The notes: a model not told the origin generated them from the letters alone. Counted from the stretch's first letter, positions 15,673-27,017 are shown. The stretch is 64,000 nucleotides of DNA from Candidatus Iainarchaeum sp. (GCA_026413945.1 JAOAJX010000001.1:124001-188000); one strand, 5' to 3'. Program-made: numbers and translations.

Positions 15673-17553
15673 TTAACTATGAATTGTTGTCCTTATTGAA
15701 TCACCTTGCTTTTTCACCGCTATACTAACTTCTTTCCCGCTAAAATTGATTCGCCTTTTTAAGTAGTTCACATTATATGGCAATTTTGGATTTATGCTTA
15801 TTTCTCCTTTTGGAGCAAACGGCTTAATACCCAACATAAATTCATCTATGGCCCTTATTACAAGTGCAGCACCCCATAATTGTAATTTACAACCCATCGG
15901 CTCAAAATTGTTACTATTCCATGATTCGCCTATACAGCCAACAGCGTCATCTTCAGTTAACTGATCCATAATTTTTAAGATTTCATAGCCTTTCTCAGTT
16001 CTACCAAGCATGAACTCAGCGCAGGCCAGCCAACCGGTGCAAAGAGACCAAGCTTGGCCATTGTGATATGCTGCTGGATTATACTCCTTGCTATTTCTTG
16101 ATAGACTCATAACCCCTTTTTCACAGAACATGTCCTCGGATTCGAAGCTCTCAATTTTTTTGCTAAAAAGACCCATTAATATTGCCACAAGTGCATTTGG
16201 TCTTTTAGAAAAATCCATTTGATCTCCAACAAGACGATCAGCGTATACACCATCAGAGTAAAAACTTTTTTGAATAATATGTCTTTGCCTTCTAGCCACG
16301 CTTTCAGACTCACAGGCCAAAGCCAAAGCTTTACTGCTCGGTCTTTTTGTGATAAAAACTAGTTTCGAGAAATCATCCAGAGCTTTAGAAAATAATGCTT
16401 GTATTTCTATGGCATTGTCACGTCTGTTGATAGTATCCATCCATGTTTCATTTTCTTTTGAATCATGCGATATAAAACCACGACTATCACACCTAGATAG
16501 TAAGTACTCAATTATTTGACACATCACTTCAAGATTTTTTTCCAAAAAACTTAAGTCTCCAGAGAATGCAATGTAATCATAAATAGCAGATATATACATA
16601 ATGCTAGAGTCTATAGAAGAATAGTTTCTTTCATTTTCATAGATGTAATTTGGAACTTTTCCATCAACTACATTTTCAGAAAATAGTGTTAATATTTCTT
16701 TTGCACGACCCAAAAAACCAGAATATAATATTGCCGGTATGCTCCAAAAAAGATCTCTTCCCCAAAATTGCAAAAACCAAGGCAACCCAGCATAGTAGGC
16801 TCTACCACCAAAAAGCAACTCCATATTTATTGTAGCTTTCTTGTAAAGATTAGAAATCAATAGATCATCTGATTCAATGTTTTTTGCCAATAACTCATAA
16901 AAATTTCTTTTTACAAATAAATCATCACTGCTAATTTTCTTCTCAGAACCAATCGAGAAAACAATTCTTACTTCTTTCCCATCTAAATAGAATCTGCCGG
17001 GAACATAGAATCTTTGTCTTTCTCCACATGGGCTGTGTTCTTTATACTGCGGCTCTAATCTAAAAGACATTTTTCCAAGCAAGCAGGAAATGCAAATCTT
17101 TCCAAGCTCAGATTCTACCTCAACTATATTAGAATCTTCTAAAAACTTTGTTTGATATGTTCTTTCATGCCAATTTTCTTCACGTCTTCTGATATTTAAT
17201 GCGACCTCTAATTCAGCATCAATATTTTTTTCATTTGCATTTTTCAGTTCAACAACTATACAGGCATCACTCAAAGGGGTCCAAACCGACTGCAAAAAAA
17301 CACCATCTTTCAAACTATGAGCATGAGTGGCTCTTGCAAAATCATATGTTGTTTTAATACAGTTATTTTCTGATAGGTATTCTCCACCAACTTTAAAATC
17401 AAAAAATTCCAGGAACTTTTTATTTTGCGACCAAAAACCAGTCCATTTTGTTTTGAATCCAGTGTCGCAATACCTATGAAAAAAACAATTTTTGTTGCTT
17501 AAAAAATAAGAGTATTTTCCTAAATTATAATTTTTACTTAAAGATGAAAACAT
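15673..17553 (-). CDS. Glycogen debranching enzyme, amylo-alpha-1,6-glucosidase type
   Basis: A 626-residue protein with an N-terminal beta-sandwich domain (about 1-220) and a C-terminal (alpha/alpha)6 GH133-like glucosidase domain. Seen: LPWFLQFWGRDLFWSIPAIL, ETWMDTINRRDNAIEIQALF (acidic catalytic region), YNPAAYHNGQAWSLCTGW and CIGESWNSNNFEPMG. These fit archaeal debranching enzymes that hydrolyse alpha-1,6 branch points of glycogen. It is transcribed divergently from glycogen synthase, with a 68-base intergenic region carrying TATA-like sequences for both. Confidence 0.88.
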   Translation of the reverse strand: MFSSLSKNYNLGKYSYFLSNKNCFFHRYCDTGFKTKWTGFWSQNKKFLEFFDFKVGGEYLSENNCIKTTYDFARATHAHSLKDGVFLQSVWTPLSDACIVVELKNANEKNIDAELEVALNIRRREENWHERTYQTKFLEDSNIVEVESELGKICISCLLGKMSFRLEPQYKEHSPCGERQRFYVPGRFYLDGKEVRIVFSIGSEKKISSDDLFVKRNFYELLAKNIESDDLLISNLYKKATINMELLFGGRAYYAGLPWFLQFWGRDLFWSIPAILYSGFLGRAKEILTLFSENVVDGKVPNYIYENERNYSSIDSSIMYISAIYDYIAFSGDLSFLEKNLEVMCQIIEYLLSRCDSRGFISHDSKENETWMDTINRRDNAIEIQALFSKALDDFSKLVFITKRPSSKALALACESESVARRQRHIIQKSFYSDGVYADRLVGDQMDFSKRPNALVAILMGLFSKKIESFESEDMFCEKGVMSLSRNSKEYNPAAYHNGQAWSLCTGWLACAEFMLGRTEKGYEILKIMDQLTEDDAVGCIGESWNSNNFEPMGCKLQLWGAALVIRAIDEFMLGIKPFAPKGEISINPKLPYNVNYLKRRINFSGKEVSIAVKKQGDSIRTTIHS

Positions 17554-17621
17554 TATTCCAAATATAAAAATGAAAGTTATTTAATCTTTATTATTTTTAT
17601 TTACTATCGAAAGGCGGTTTA

Positions 17622-19433
17622 ATGCAAAAAGATTTCACGGTTTTTGAAGTTGGTTGGGAAGTTTCAAATAAAGTTGGTGGCATATACGCTGTTCTTTCAA
17701 CAAAGGCAGCTGAATCTAAAAACAGCCTTAAAAACTTTTTTACAATAGGGCCTTATTTTAGAAGAAATGCAGCCATTGAGTTTGAGGAAGAAACTCCTTC
17801 AAAAGAGTTCGCACAAGTATTTGATTACTTAAAAAAAACCCACGGCATTATCTGCCACTCAGGCCATTGGCTTGTTCCAGGCAGACCAAAGTGCTTACTA
17901 GTAGACCCTAATGATTTAAAAGCAAAAACCAACGAAATAAAACGCGAATTTTGGGATCTATATAAGATCGATTCTCTGGGCTCAGGTGATGATTACAACG
18001 AACCAATTGTTTGGGGCAAAGCAGTCGGCCTCTTGCTGGAACAACTCATTAAAGAAGTCTTCTCAAAAGAACACGAGTTAAAAAAATGCATAGTTCATTG
18101 TCATGAATGGCTTTCTGGTGGAACACTGCTTCATTTAAAGCATTATTTGCCAGAAGCAAAAACAATTTTTACAACGCATGCAACCATGCTCGGAAGGTGT
18201 ATAGCTGCCTCAGGAGAACCGTTACATGAGGAAATACTTTCAAAATTAAATACTGATGAAACAATGCCAATAGATCGCGCTTACCGATATGGCATACAGG
18301 CAAAGCACCTCACTGAAAAAGCCTGCGCAAAAAATGCGACAATATTTACAACAGTTTCCGATTCTTGTGCAAATGAAGCCAAATATATTCTTGGGCGAAA
18401 ACCAGATATCCTGACACCAAACGGCCTTAATGTTGAAAAGTTTTATGTGATGGAAGAACTCGCAAACTTGCATGTTGTTTATAGGAATATCATTAGAAGA
18501 TTTTTATTGGATTACTTTGCGCCTTATTACTATATAAATGTCGAAGATAGTTTATTTTATTTTATATCCGGCAGATACGAAACAAGAAACAAGGGAATAG
18601 ACCTTTTCATAGACGCGCTTGGCTTACTCAACAAAGAACTTAGCTCAGACCAAAAAAGCACCACCTTATTTGCTTTCATTTTTGTGCCCGCACCAAATAG
18701 AGGTAAAAATATAGAGCTTTTGAAACATATGGCATTATATGAGCGCTTAGAAGACGAAATTGAGGATGAAATAAGAAAAATAAAAAACCGCTTATATTAC
18801 AGCATATCTAAAGGAGAGCCACCAACAGGCAACAATCTTCTTGATGACGAGTTTCTATACAAAGTCAAAAAGATGCTCTTTGAACTTAAGCATGAAAATA
18901 ACGAGTTACCACCAATAAGTGTTCTTGAGGTTGACGAAAATGATACAATACTAAATCTAATAAAAAAGAATGGCTTACTAAATAGAGAAACAGATAAAGT
19001 AAAGGTTTTATATTACCCAACTTATCTTAGCACAGCCGATGGTTTGATAGGCCTTGAATATTATCAAGCAGTGATTGGTTGTCATTTAGGGGTTTTTCCG
19101 AGCTACTATGAGTCTTGGGGATATACTCCGTTGGAGACTATTGCACTAGGGCTGCCAACAGTAACAACTGACCTTAGTGGCTTTGGCCAATATATAATGA
19201 AGACCGTTAATAGTGACATAGCTAAAAAAGCGGTAAAAGTTATTCAGAGAGCAAACGTGCCTTATGCACAATCCCTGTCTGAGCTTGTCAGCCATTTGCG
19301 CTACATCTATGATCTTCCCAAAAGAAATCGCGGCGATCTTAAAATAATTGCTAAGCAACTAAGTTATGACTTGTCTTGGCAAAATCTAATTGAAAATTAT
19401 CTTAATGCGTATGAGCTTGCTGCTCAGCGCTAG
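17622..19433 (+). CDS. Glycogen synthase, GT3 family
   Basis: A 603-residue glycosyltransferase resembling the eukaryotic-type (GT3) glycogen synthase: EVGWEVSNKVGGIYAVLSTKA at the donor-binding N terminus, HCHEWLSGG, FTTHATMLGRC, TVSDSCANEA, and the C-terminal ESWGYTPLETIALGLPTVTT (E-x7-E). It extends alpha-1,4-glucan from a nucleotide sugar. AAGGCGGT lies before the ATG. The 3' end overlaps the convergent GH57 gene by 32 bases, so each C terminus is encoded in a shared stretch. Confidence 0.9.
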   Translation: MQKDFTVFEVGWEVSNKVGGIYAVLSTKAAESKNSLKNFFTIGPYFRRNAAIEFEEETPSKEFAQVFDYLKKTHGIICHSGHWLVPGRPKCLLVDPNDLKAKTNEIKREFWDLYKIDSLGSGDDYNEPIVWGKAVGLLLEQLIKEVFSKEHELKKCIVHCHEWLSGGTLLHLKHYLPEAKTIFTTHATMLGRCIAASGEPLHEEILSKLNTDETMPIDRAYRYGIQAKHLTEKACAKNATIFTTVSDSCANEAKYILGRKPDILTPNGLNVEKFYVMEELANLHVVYRNIIRRFLLDYFAPYYYINVEDSLFYFISGRYETRNKGIDLFIDALGLLNKELSSDQKSTTLFAFIFVPAPNRGKNIELLKHMALYERLEDEIEDEIRKIKNRLYYSISKGEPPTGNNLLDDEFLYKVKKMLFELKHENNELPPISVLEVDENDTILNLIKKNGLLNRETDKVKVLYYPTYLSTADGLIGLEYYQAVIGCHLGVFPSYYESWGYTPLETIALGLPTVTTDLSGFGQYIMKTVNSDIAKKAVKVIQRANVPYAQSLSELVSHLRYIYDLPKRNRGDLKIIAKQLSYDLSWQNLIENYLNAYELAAQR

Positions 19434-20601
19434 CTCCAAGGCGCATCTTGAGATCGCTTATTGCATTTAAATAATTTATGTAAGCGTCATAAGGAGTTTC
19501 ATAAGGGTTGAAGTACTTATGTACGTCGCCATCAGCAAACCACTTTGTGCACATATAGTAAAAATGATCGGATGTTTGCAGTAGTCGCCAATTGTGTAAA
19601 AGCTTAGGATCTTTATTCCTTTTAATTTTACCTTCAAGTGCCCTAATCTCATTAAAAGCATGCAGTTGGATTTTATTTTCAATCCAAGCAGATAAATCCC
19701 TATCAATATCGGCCCAAGATAAGAAATGTGGAACATCGATTTCGTCTTTTGGTTCGAGTTTTTTTATTAAACTAGACGCACATGAAAACTCACAATCTTT
19801 GTACTTAAGTATCTCTAGAGGCAAGTACCTAAGAAATTCAAATATTCCTGTTTCAGGCCATTGATGTTCGCCAAATGTTTCATAATCCATAAATATATTC
19901 ACACAATCCCCTTGTGTAGCAGCTATCCATGATGCATATTTATCTGCAGTTAACGGGTATTCTACCCAATTTCTCTCAGAAAACCTGAATGCAACATCAT
20001 CACTAAGACGGTAATTGCGAAGCAATAGCATAAGATTTTCACCTTTTGCCTTATAAAGATAATTTGGGCTTCTCCACCCCAGTATCCTTTCACTCCCTTC
20101 CGTTATTGCCCCTTTAAAACCAAGCTTAGCAACAATCTTTGCAATATCGTTATTATAAACTGCCTCTGTGTTTCTGAATATTTTTGGCTTAACCCCAAAA
20201 ACCGATTTTATCTTTTTCCTGTGCAGCTTTACTTGCTCCCTAAATTCTCTTTCAGAAATCAAAAAAGAGAGTGAATGGTAATATGTTTCACTAAAAAGCT
20301 CAGCACATCCGCTTTCAACAAGTGCGGCAAAGCTTTCAATAGTTCTTGGAGAATAAAATTCAAGCTGTTCAATAAGTGTCCCAGTTATACTAAAATTAAC
20401 CTTTAAAAGCCCATCTGTTTTGTTTATAAGCTCAAGAATTAGGTTATTAGTTGGCTCATAGCATTTCCTTACAACACGCTCAAGATATGCTTTGTTCTTA
20501 TCCTCATCAAAATAACTCTTTCCCGACCCAATATCAAAAAAAGAGTAGTTACCTATCCTCATCGGCTGATGAACTTGAAAATAGAGACAAATTTTTTTCA
20601 T
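19402..20601 (-). CDS. GH57 glycoside hydrolase, alpha-amylase-like
   Basis: A 399-residue GH57 enzyme. It shows YFQVHQPMRIG, ETYYHSLSFL, FRNTEAVYNNDIA (nucleophile Glu), and MDYETFGEHQW (acid/base Asp), which are the conserved GH57 regions. Substrate could be alpha-1,4-glucan (amylase) or a transferase reaction; similar archaeal genes beside glycogen synthases are usually called alpha-amylase. The ATG at 20601 is preferred because AGGTGATTTT precedes it; an upstream in-frame ATG at 20631 is part of the neighbouring coding region. It follows the GT4 gene by 4 bases. Confidence 0.9.
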   Translation of the reverse strand: MKKICLYFQVHQPMRIGNYSFFDIGSGKSYFDEDKNKAYLERVVRKCYEPTNNLILELINKTDGLLKVNFSITGTLIEQLEFYSPRTIESFAALVESGCAELFSETYYHSLSFLISEREFREQVKLHRKKIKSVFGVKPKIFRNTEAVYNNDIAKIVAKLGFKGAITEGSERILGWRSPNYLYKAKGENLMLLLRNYRLSDDVAFRFSERNWVEYPLTADKYASWIAATQGDCVNIFMDYETFGEHQWPETGIFEFLRYLPLEILKYKDCEFSCASSLIKKLEPKDEIDVPHFLSWADIDRDLSAWIENKIQLHAFNEIRALEGKIKRNKDPKLLHNWRLLQTSDHFYYMCTKWFADGDVHKYFNPYETPYDAYINYLNAISDLKMRLGASAEQQAHTH

Positions 20602-20605
20602 AAAA

Positions 20606-21793
20606 TCACCTTGCGACTGAGTAATAAACATTCAAACAATCTTTTGCTACATCATTCCAATTACGGTATCTCAAAATCTCAGCCTTTGCCCTTTCTTTGA
20701 GCTCTTCATTTAATGGTTTGTAACTGAGAAGGGCAAGTATCTTATTTGCTAGACCATTAACATCCCAAAAATCTATCTTTAGACAATTTCTAATTACTTC
20801 ACTAACGCCACTTTGTTTGCTTATTATCACCGGAACTTCACAGGCAAGTGCCTCTAATGCTGTTAGACCAAAAGGTTCAGAGACGCTTGGCATAACAAAC
20901 ACATCCGCAATCGAGTAATACTTTGAAACATCGCTTTCAAAACCAACAAAATGAATCCTATCAGCTATCTCCAAATCTACGCTTTTTTGCATAAGATAAG
21001 GCATTTGGTCGCCAGTACCGACAATAACAAACCTAACATTTTTATTTTTCTCTAAAACTTTTTTTGCAGCATCAATGAAAAATTCAACACCTTTTTGTAT
21101 CGTAAGACGTCCAACGTATAGCACTATTTTGTCATTAAACATCTTTTCAATATTCATGCGCTTATATTTATCGAGGTCAATTGCGTTATAAATTACTGTT
21201 ATCTTGTTTGGATTTATTCCATACCTGTCAACAAGTTGCCTTTTCTCGTATTCACTAACTGTTATAATGGCATCTGCCTCAAGAAGACCTAACCTTTCTA
21301 TGTGCATTATCTCAGTATTCGGAAAAAGGTTGCCTGTACGATCATATTCTGTGCTATGGATCGTAACAACCAAGGGTTTCTTTAAAACCCTCTTTAGGGC
21401 TATCCCTGCAGAATAAGTCATCCAGTCATGGCAGTGTATGATATCACAATCAATTTTTGAGCCGATTTCTATCGCCCTGTTGTTATAATATCTTACTTCA
21501 TCAAAGAAGTGCCAACCATAAATAACATCAATTGATCTTTTGTATTTACTTTCAACAGGTAAAGTAATGTATGGTGTTAATTTTGAGCTTACACCAAAAA
21601 ATTCAACTCCGTTAGCTTGTATTATATCAATGAAATCATATTTGATACTTTTGCCAGTATATGGCATAATGAAAGTTATTTTAGTATTTAATGAACTCAA
21701 CGCTTTCGTGAAACCTAAAAGGTATGTTCCTAATCCGCCAGATTTAAAAGGTGGAAATTCCCAACCCAACATTAAGACGTGAAACTTTTTCAT
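20606..21793 (-). CDS. GT4 glycosyltransferase, glycogen/starch synthase-like
   Basis: A 395-residue GT-B glycosyltransferase. The N-terminal domain begins MLGWEFPPFKSGGLGTYLLGFTKAL and has HCHDWMTY. The C-terminal domain has LYVGRLTIQKGVEFFIDA and SVSEPFGLTALEALACEVPVI (E-x7-E). These match GT4 alpha-glucan synthases and sucrose/trehalose-type enzymes. With the GT3 synthase nearby, this organism carries two glucan-synthase-like enzymes. The exact donor and acceptor are not readable. ATG at 21793 follows GTGATAAAG; a GTG at 21802 is less likely. Confidence 0.85.
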   Translation of the reverse strand: MKKFHVLMLGWEFPPFKSGGLGTYLLGFTKALSSLNTKITFIMPYTGKSIKYDFIDIIQANGVEFFGVSSKLTPYITLPVESKYKRSIDVIYGWHFFDEVRYYNNRAIEIGSKIDCDIIHCHDWMTYSAGIALKRVLKKPLVVTIHSTEYDRTGNLFPNTEIMHIERLGLLEADAIITVSEYEKRQLVDRYGINPNKITVIYNAIDLDKYKRMNIEKMFNDKIVLYVGRLTIQKGVEFFIDAAKKVLEKNKNVRFVIVGTGDQMPYLMQKSVDLEIADRIHFVGFESDVSKYYSIADVFVMPSVSEPFGLTALEALACEVPVIISKQSGVSEVIRNCLKIDFWDVNGLANKILALLSYKPLNEELKERAKAEILRYRNWNDVAKDCLNVYYSVAR

Positions 21794-21909
21794 CTTTATC
21801 ACAAAGAAGATTATATTAAATTATTGGCTTTTATATTTAAAATAGTTACCTTTCAGGAATTAGTGAAAGTTAACCAGATAAATTACTACTTCTTAGAAGA
21901 ATAATTCTT

Positions 21910-23145
21910 CTAATTTCTTTTATTTGCTTTCGCCAATGCTTCTAGCCCAAACAACCGTTCGCCAGAAATAAGCTCGAGCAATGCTTTACCAGCTAGGCTT
22001 ACATGACTAAACTCACTTTCTTTAAATCCAAGTCTGCCTAAAGCCGTAACTGTGTCTCCGCCACCGATCAAGCTAAAGCCTTTAGAAGAAGCCATTGCTT
22101 CTAATACTTTTCTTGTTCCAAAAGCAAAAAGCTCTGATTCAAACTTTCCAACAGGGCCATTCGCAATTACACTCTTTGCTTTTTTTATTTCTCTTGAATA
22201 TATTTCTGCGGTTCTTTCACCTATATCAAATGTCATTTCATTTACAGGTAAATCCTTGATAAGTAACTCTTCACGAAGCGTATGCCTTTCAATAGCCAAA
22301 TCAACTGGCAATAATAGTTTTTTTTCGTGTTTTTGCATTATTTCTTTTAGCTTTGGCAAAAAATCGAGTAGACCTTTTTCTTTCAACATTTGTTCCTTAG
22401 AACCAAGTTTTATTCCTTCAGCAATAAGAGCCATTTCTCCTAAGCCACCACCAAGAAGAATTTTATTTGCTTTCCCCATAACAAGGAGTTTTTCCATAAT
22501 GGCTATTGAATCATCAGGTTTCATTCCCCCAAGCACAAGTGTATATTTTCCCTTTATTTTGGATAGCTTTGCAAGGGCCTTCAACTCTTCGTATAGCAGT
22601 GGTCCAGCATAGCTTTCCAGCAAAGGTATAAAACCAACAACACTAGCATGCCCTCTATGGGAGACACTAAGTGCATCTAATACAAAGAAGTTACTAACTG
22701 ATGCTATCCTCTGTATCAATGGGTTTTTTGAGTGCTCATCTTCGCTCAATTCATTTGTTTCAAAATCTAGGAAGCGAGTATTTTCAAGAATTAATGCTTG
22801 TCCAGGCGTAAGACTTTTTATCTTGCTCACATAGTCGTCATCCCATTTGCAAAATCCGATGCTTTGGCCTAGCATTTGCTCCAAAACTGCTTTGTGCTGC
22901 TCCAGAGATATGAAGTCATCCCTACCTTTTCTTCCTTGATGCGCTAAAACCACTACCTTTGCTTTATGGTCAATAAACTTTTTTATTGTGCGAAAATGCC
23001 CAACTATTCTCGGGCTTCTAATAAGTTTGCCATCTTTTACAGAGCTATTTAAATCAACTCTTAACAACACAACTTTATCTTCAACTCTTCCAAAATCAAT
23101 TTCCTTTATATTCTTAACAATTTCCTTTATCTTCATCGCTGGCAT
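21910..23145 (-). CDS. pgk: Phosphoglycerate kinase
   Basis: A 411-residue archaeal-length PGK: LLRVDLNSSVKDGKL (N-terminal substrate loop), LAHQGRKG, LILENTRFL, DALSVSHRGHASVVGF, LGGMKPDDS, ILLGGGLGEMAL, IANGPVGKFE, and SLIGGGDTVTALGRLG (nucleotide loop). It transfers phosphate between 1,3-bisphosphoglycerate and ADP. It follows GAPDH by four bases in the same direction, so the two consecutive glycolytic steps are co-expressed. GTGATC precedes the ATG. Confidence 0.95.
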   Translation of the reverse strand: MPAMKIKEIVKNIKEIDFGRVEDKVVLLRVDLNSSVKDGKLIRSPRIVGHFRTIKKFIDHKAKVVVLAHQGRKGRDDFISLEQHKAVLEQMLGQSIGFCKWDDDYVSKIKSLTPGQALILENTRFLDFETNELSEDEHSKNPLIQRIASVSNFFVLDALSVSHRGHASVVGFIPLLESYAGPLLYEELKALAKLSKIKGKYTLVLGGMKPDDSIAIMEKLLVMGKANKILLGGGLGEMALIAEGIKLGSKEQMLKEKGLLDFLPKLKEIMQKHEKKLLLPVDLAIERHTLREELLIKDLPVNEMTFDIGERTAEIYSREIKKAKSVIANGPVGKFESELFAFGTRKVLEAMASSKGFSLIGGGDTVTALGRLGFKESEFSHVSLAGKALLELISGERLFGLEALAKANKRN

Positions 23146-23149
23146 GTGA

Positions 23150-24151
<1,002 letters not shown>

Positions 24152-24175
24152 TTAAATATTTTGCTTTCAAAATAT

Positions 24176-25579
24176 TTAAATCTTACGTGTATTTTCCAAT
24201 ATTTTTTCAGCCTCTTTTTCGTCAACGCCAAAATAAATCAGCTTCTTATAAAGCATTTTAGTTATTTCGGCTAGCTTTTTTTCGCTTTTTGCTTCAGCTC
24301 TCACAATAAGTTTTGCACTTGTATTACTTGCCCTAACCAAAAACCAACCATCTTCCAAAATAACACGCGCACCGTCAATGCTTATTACCTCATACTCTTT
24401 GTCAAAATAATCTTTCATATCTTCAACAATTTTCCATTTTTTTAACTCTTCACAAGAAAGCCTTATCTCAGGTGTTATATAGTATCTTGGAAATTCTGAA
24501 ATCATCTCACTAAGTGATTTGCTTGAGCTACAAACAATTTCACAAAGCTTCAGTGAAGCATAAATTGCGTCATCAAATCCAAAATAATTTTCCCGAAAAA
24601 ACATATGCCCAGACATTTCACCAGCAAGCAAAGCGTTTTCATCAACCATTTTCTTTTTTATAAGGGAATGCCCTGTTTTATACATTATCGGGATTCCGCC
24701 GTTTTTTCTTATTATTTCAGGCAGAGCCTCTGAGCACTTAACCTCAAAAACAACTTTTGCCCCTTTCTTTCTGTCGAGCAAATCTTTTGCAAATAATGCT
24801 AGTAAGTAATCGCCTGCAATTATGTTACCTTTCTCATCAACAGAACCAATGCGGTCAGCATCACCATCAAAAGCGAGGCCAATATCTGCCTTAATCCTGC
24901 GAACCTCTTTAATCAAATGCCTGAGGTTTTCTGCTTCTACCGGATCAGGGTGATGATTTGGGAAACTCCCGTCAGATTTACAAAAGAGGAACTTTGCTTT
25001 ACAACCAGCGCCTTCAAAAACTTCTTCTGCAACTAAAGAAGAGCAGCCATTGCCACAGTCAACTACAACATCAATCGGTTGGCTTATTTTGATCCTTTTA
25101 AGGATATTTTCAATATAATTTTCTAATACATCTGCCTTTTCCAGATTTCCTTTCCCATGCTCAAAATCTTCTCCTATAACCATATCCTTTATCTGCCTAA
25201 TCTGCTCACCATACATAGTTAGCGCATCTTTTGATGCGCTTAGCTTAAGCCCATTAAAATTTTTTTCCAAATGAGAGCCAGTTATCATTGCTCCGCCATC
25301 CGCTTTTAGATGTATTATGGAAAAATATAACGCGGGTATAGGCACTAAGCCAATTGATATAACATTGCAACCGCTCTCAAGAACTCCTTTGCAAAAAGCA
25401 TTCATTATTCTATCACTGCTTTCCCTATCATCTTTGCCAACCACAACTTCTTGCCCAGAATTTCTAAGCACAATGGTTCCAAAGGCTCTACCAATAGCAT
25501 AAACAGTTCTATCATTTAATTCATTTGCTTCACCACGAATATCATATTCGCGGAATATTTCTGCTCTAATTTTCAGCAT
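24176..25579 (-). CDS. Phosphomannomutase/phosphoglucomutase
   Basis: A 467-residue alpha-D-phosphohexomutase. IFREYDIRGEANEL opens the protein. The phosphoserine loop is MITGSHLEKNFNGLKLS: the active Ser is kept but the usual SHNP reads SHLE. The metal loop is AFDGDADRIGSVD, the sugar-binding loop GEMSGHMFF, and the phosphate-binding loop VRASNTSAKLIVRAE. It converts hexose-1-phosphate and hexose-6-phosphate, linking glycogen to glycolysis. It overlaps galT by 14 bases. Confidence 0.9.
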   Translation of the reverse strand: MLKIRAEIFREYDIRGEANELNDRTVYAIGRAFGTIVLRNSGQEVVVGKDDRESSDRIMNAFCKGVLESGCNVISIGLVPIPALYFSIIHLKADGGAMITGSHLEKNFNGLKLSASKDALTMYGEQIRQIKDMVIGEDFEHGKGNLEKADVLENYIENILKRIKISQPIDVVVDCGNGCSSLVAEEVFEGAGCKAKFLFCKSDGSFPNHHPDPVEAENLRHLIKEVRRIKADIGLAFDGDADRIGSVDEKGNIIAGDYLLALFAKDLLDRKKGAKVVFEVKCSEALPEIIRKNGGIPIMYKTGHSLIKKKMVDENALLAGEMSGHMFFRENYFGFDDAIYASLKLCEIVCSSSKSLSEMISEFPRYYITPEIRLSCEELKKWKIVEDMKDYFDKEYEVISIDGARVILEDGWFLVRASNTSAKLIVRAEAKSEKKLAEITKMLYKKLIYFGVDEKEAEKILENTRKI

Positions 25580-26543
25580 TTTTGGCCCTTATGTTTTTTC
25601 TATACAAAGTAGCTGCCTCTTCAGGCGAAACTATATTTATTATGCACTCAGTTGCTTCTTCAAAGCCAGCTCTTTGGATGACTCTGGGTGATATGCAAAG
25701 ATGCATATGGAAATCGCCTTTACATGGCATCTGAAAAAAATAATTAAAATCAGCATTAATGCTTTTCAATGCCAACAAGGCTTTCTTTAACACAGATGCG
25801 AACTCATCAATTGTTCCGTCACTCATTTTTCCTATATTTGGGACGTGCTCTCTTGGGAAGATCCAAAGCTCGTAAGCAGCTCTAGACGCAAAAGGAGTAA
25901 AGGCCACTACATTCTTTCCAGAATACACCATGCGTTTAGAGTTTAGCTCTTTTTCTATGGCCTTACAATATGGGCAAATTTTGTGCTTCCTTTTGTAACT
26001 TTCAAAAGCCCGTATTTTTGAGTCAAGCCGCTCAGAAACTCTATTAGTTGCAATTATTTGTGAATGTGCATGTGATAGGCTCGCACCTGCACTCGCACCC
26101 TGGTTTTTGAATATAGTTACTTCTTTTATTCTATTGTCTTTAACTATCTTCACAAACCTTTCTCTATAAACTTTTATAAGATCAGAAATATCTCCCTCCG
26201 GAAGATCGCAAAGGTCTTTTCTATGGTCCGAGGTCTCAATTATAACCTCATGTACGCCAACAGCATCGCACCTTTCCAATAGCATTTCTTTTGTCCAACC
26301 TATCTTTCCCCTCTTTAAGACCGCCGGGAATTTGTTTGGCACAACCCTTATCCTCCAGCTCTTAGCATTTTCTGGATAACGTTTAATTTCGGCTGGTGTC
26401 CAATCCTCATGCTCAGGACAGAATGGACATTTGCTTTTTGGCGATCTTTTTGTAATTGCTTTTAAATGATGTGGTCGCTGGCTTCGTGAAGTTGCAATTA
26501 TAACCCAACTACCTGTTATGTAATCTTTCCTATACTCGTGCAT
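25566..26543 (-). CDS. galT: Galactose-1-phosphate uridylyltransferase family (HIT superfamily)
   Basis: A 325-residue GalT: the N-terminal zinc site CPFCPEHEDWTP, RVVPNKFPAV, the active-site HAHSQIIA (HxHxQ), CPYCKAIEKE, and the C-terminal EHVPNIGKM and HMHLCISPRV. It transfers nucleoside monophosphate between hexose-1-phosphates, or acts as a hexose-1-phosphate nucleotidyltransferase or phosphorylase, as some archaeal and deep-branching homologues do. Overlap with the PGM gene suggests they supply the glucosyl donor for the glucan synthases. Confidence 0.88.
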   Translation of the reverse strand: MHEYRKDYITGSWVIIATSRSQRPHHLKAITKRSPKSKCPFCPEHEDWTPAEIKRYPENAKSWRIRVVPNKFPAVLKRGKIGWTKEMLLERCDAVGVHEVIIETSDHRKDLCDLPEGDISDLIKVYRERFVKIVKDNRIKEVTIFKNQGASAGASLSHAHSQIIATNRVSERLDSKIRAFESYKRKHKICPYCKAIEKELNSKRMVYSGKNVVAFTPFASRAAYELWIFPREHVPNIGKMSDGTIDEFASVLKKALLALKSINADFNYFFQMPCKGDFHMHLCISPRVIQRAGFEEATECIINIVSPEEAATLYRKNIRAKNAEN

Positions 26544-26566
26544 GATTTATAAAGTGTGTCGAACAA

Positions 26567-27007
26567 TTATAATTCTTTATGTTTTTTTATTTTTCCCAGT
26601 CTATCTAAAAAAATATTTGCCTTTTTAAGTACTTCGGCCGAATTACTAAAAGTAATCTTTTCTAGGGCTTTTTTGCAAGATAACCATTCATATCCAATAT
26701 GCTCATCCGAAAGATAAACTTCCTTAGTTTTACTCTCAACAAGGAAAAAAATAACCTCTTTCTTTACAACCTGACCTTTCTCGATAAATGAGTAACTTAT
26801 TCTTTTGCGGAATCCACAAATAATCTCGAAATCAGAAATACCTGTTTCTTCCAAAAGCTCTCTTAGCATTGCCTCTTGTTCGCTTTCACCTTTCTCAACA
26901 TGTCCTTTTGGAAAATCCCAGTGGCCTTTAGCATAATGAAGAACCAAGAAAACCCTTGGCTTAGAGTCAAAGAAAACTATTGCGCCTGCACTTTTTTCTT
27001 TTTTCAT
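26567..27007 (-). CDS. Nudix hydrolase (Ap4A hydrolase-like)
   Basis: A 146-residue Nudix protein. The Nudix box reads GHVEKGESEQEAMLRELLEETGI, a full G-x5-E-x7-REUxEExGU match (residues about 38-60). The SAGAIVFF opening and HWDFPKG fit the bis(5'-nucleosyl)-tetraphosphatase group. GTGATGTTTAT precedes the ATG. Located 10 bases after the transglutaminase-fold gene and 23 before galT, it may hydrolyse a nucleotide or nucleotide sugar of this pathway, but the substrate cannot be read. Confidence 0.87.
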   Translation of the reverse strand: MKKEKSAGAIVFFDSKPRVFLVLHYAKGHWDFPKGHVEKGESEQEAMLRELLEETGISDFEIICGFRKRISYSFIEKGQVVKKEVIFFLVESKTKEVYLSDEHIGYEWLSCKKALEKITFSNSAEVLKKANIFLDRLGKIKKHKEL

Positions 27008-27017
27008 ATAAACATCA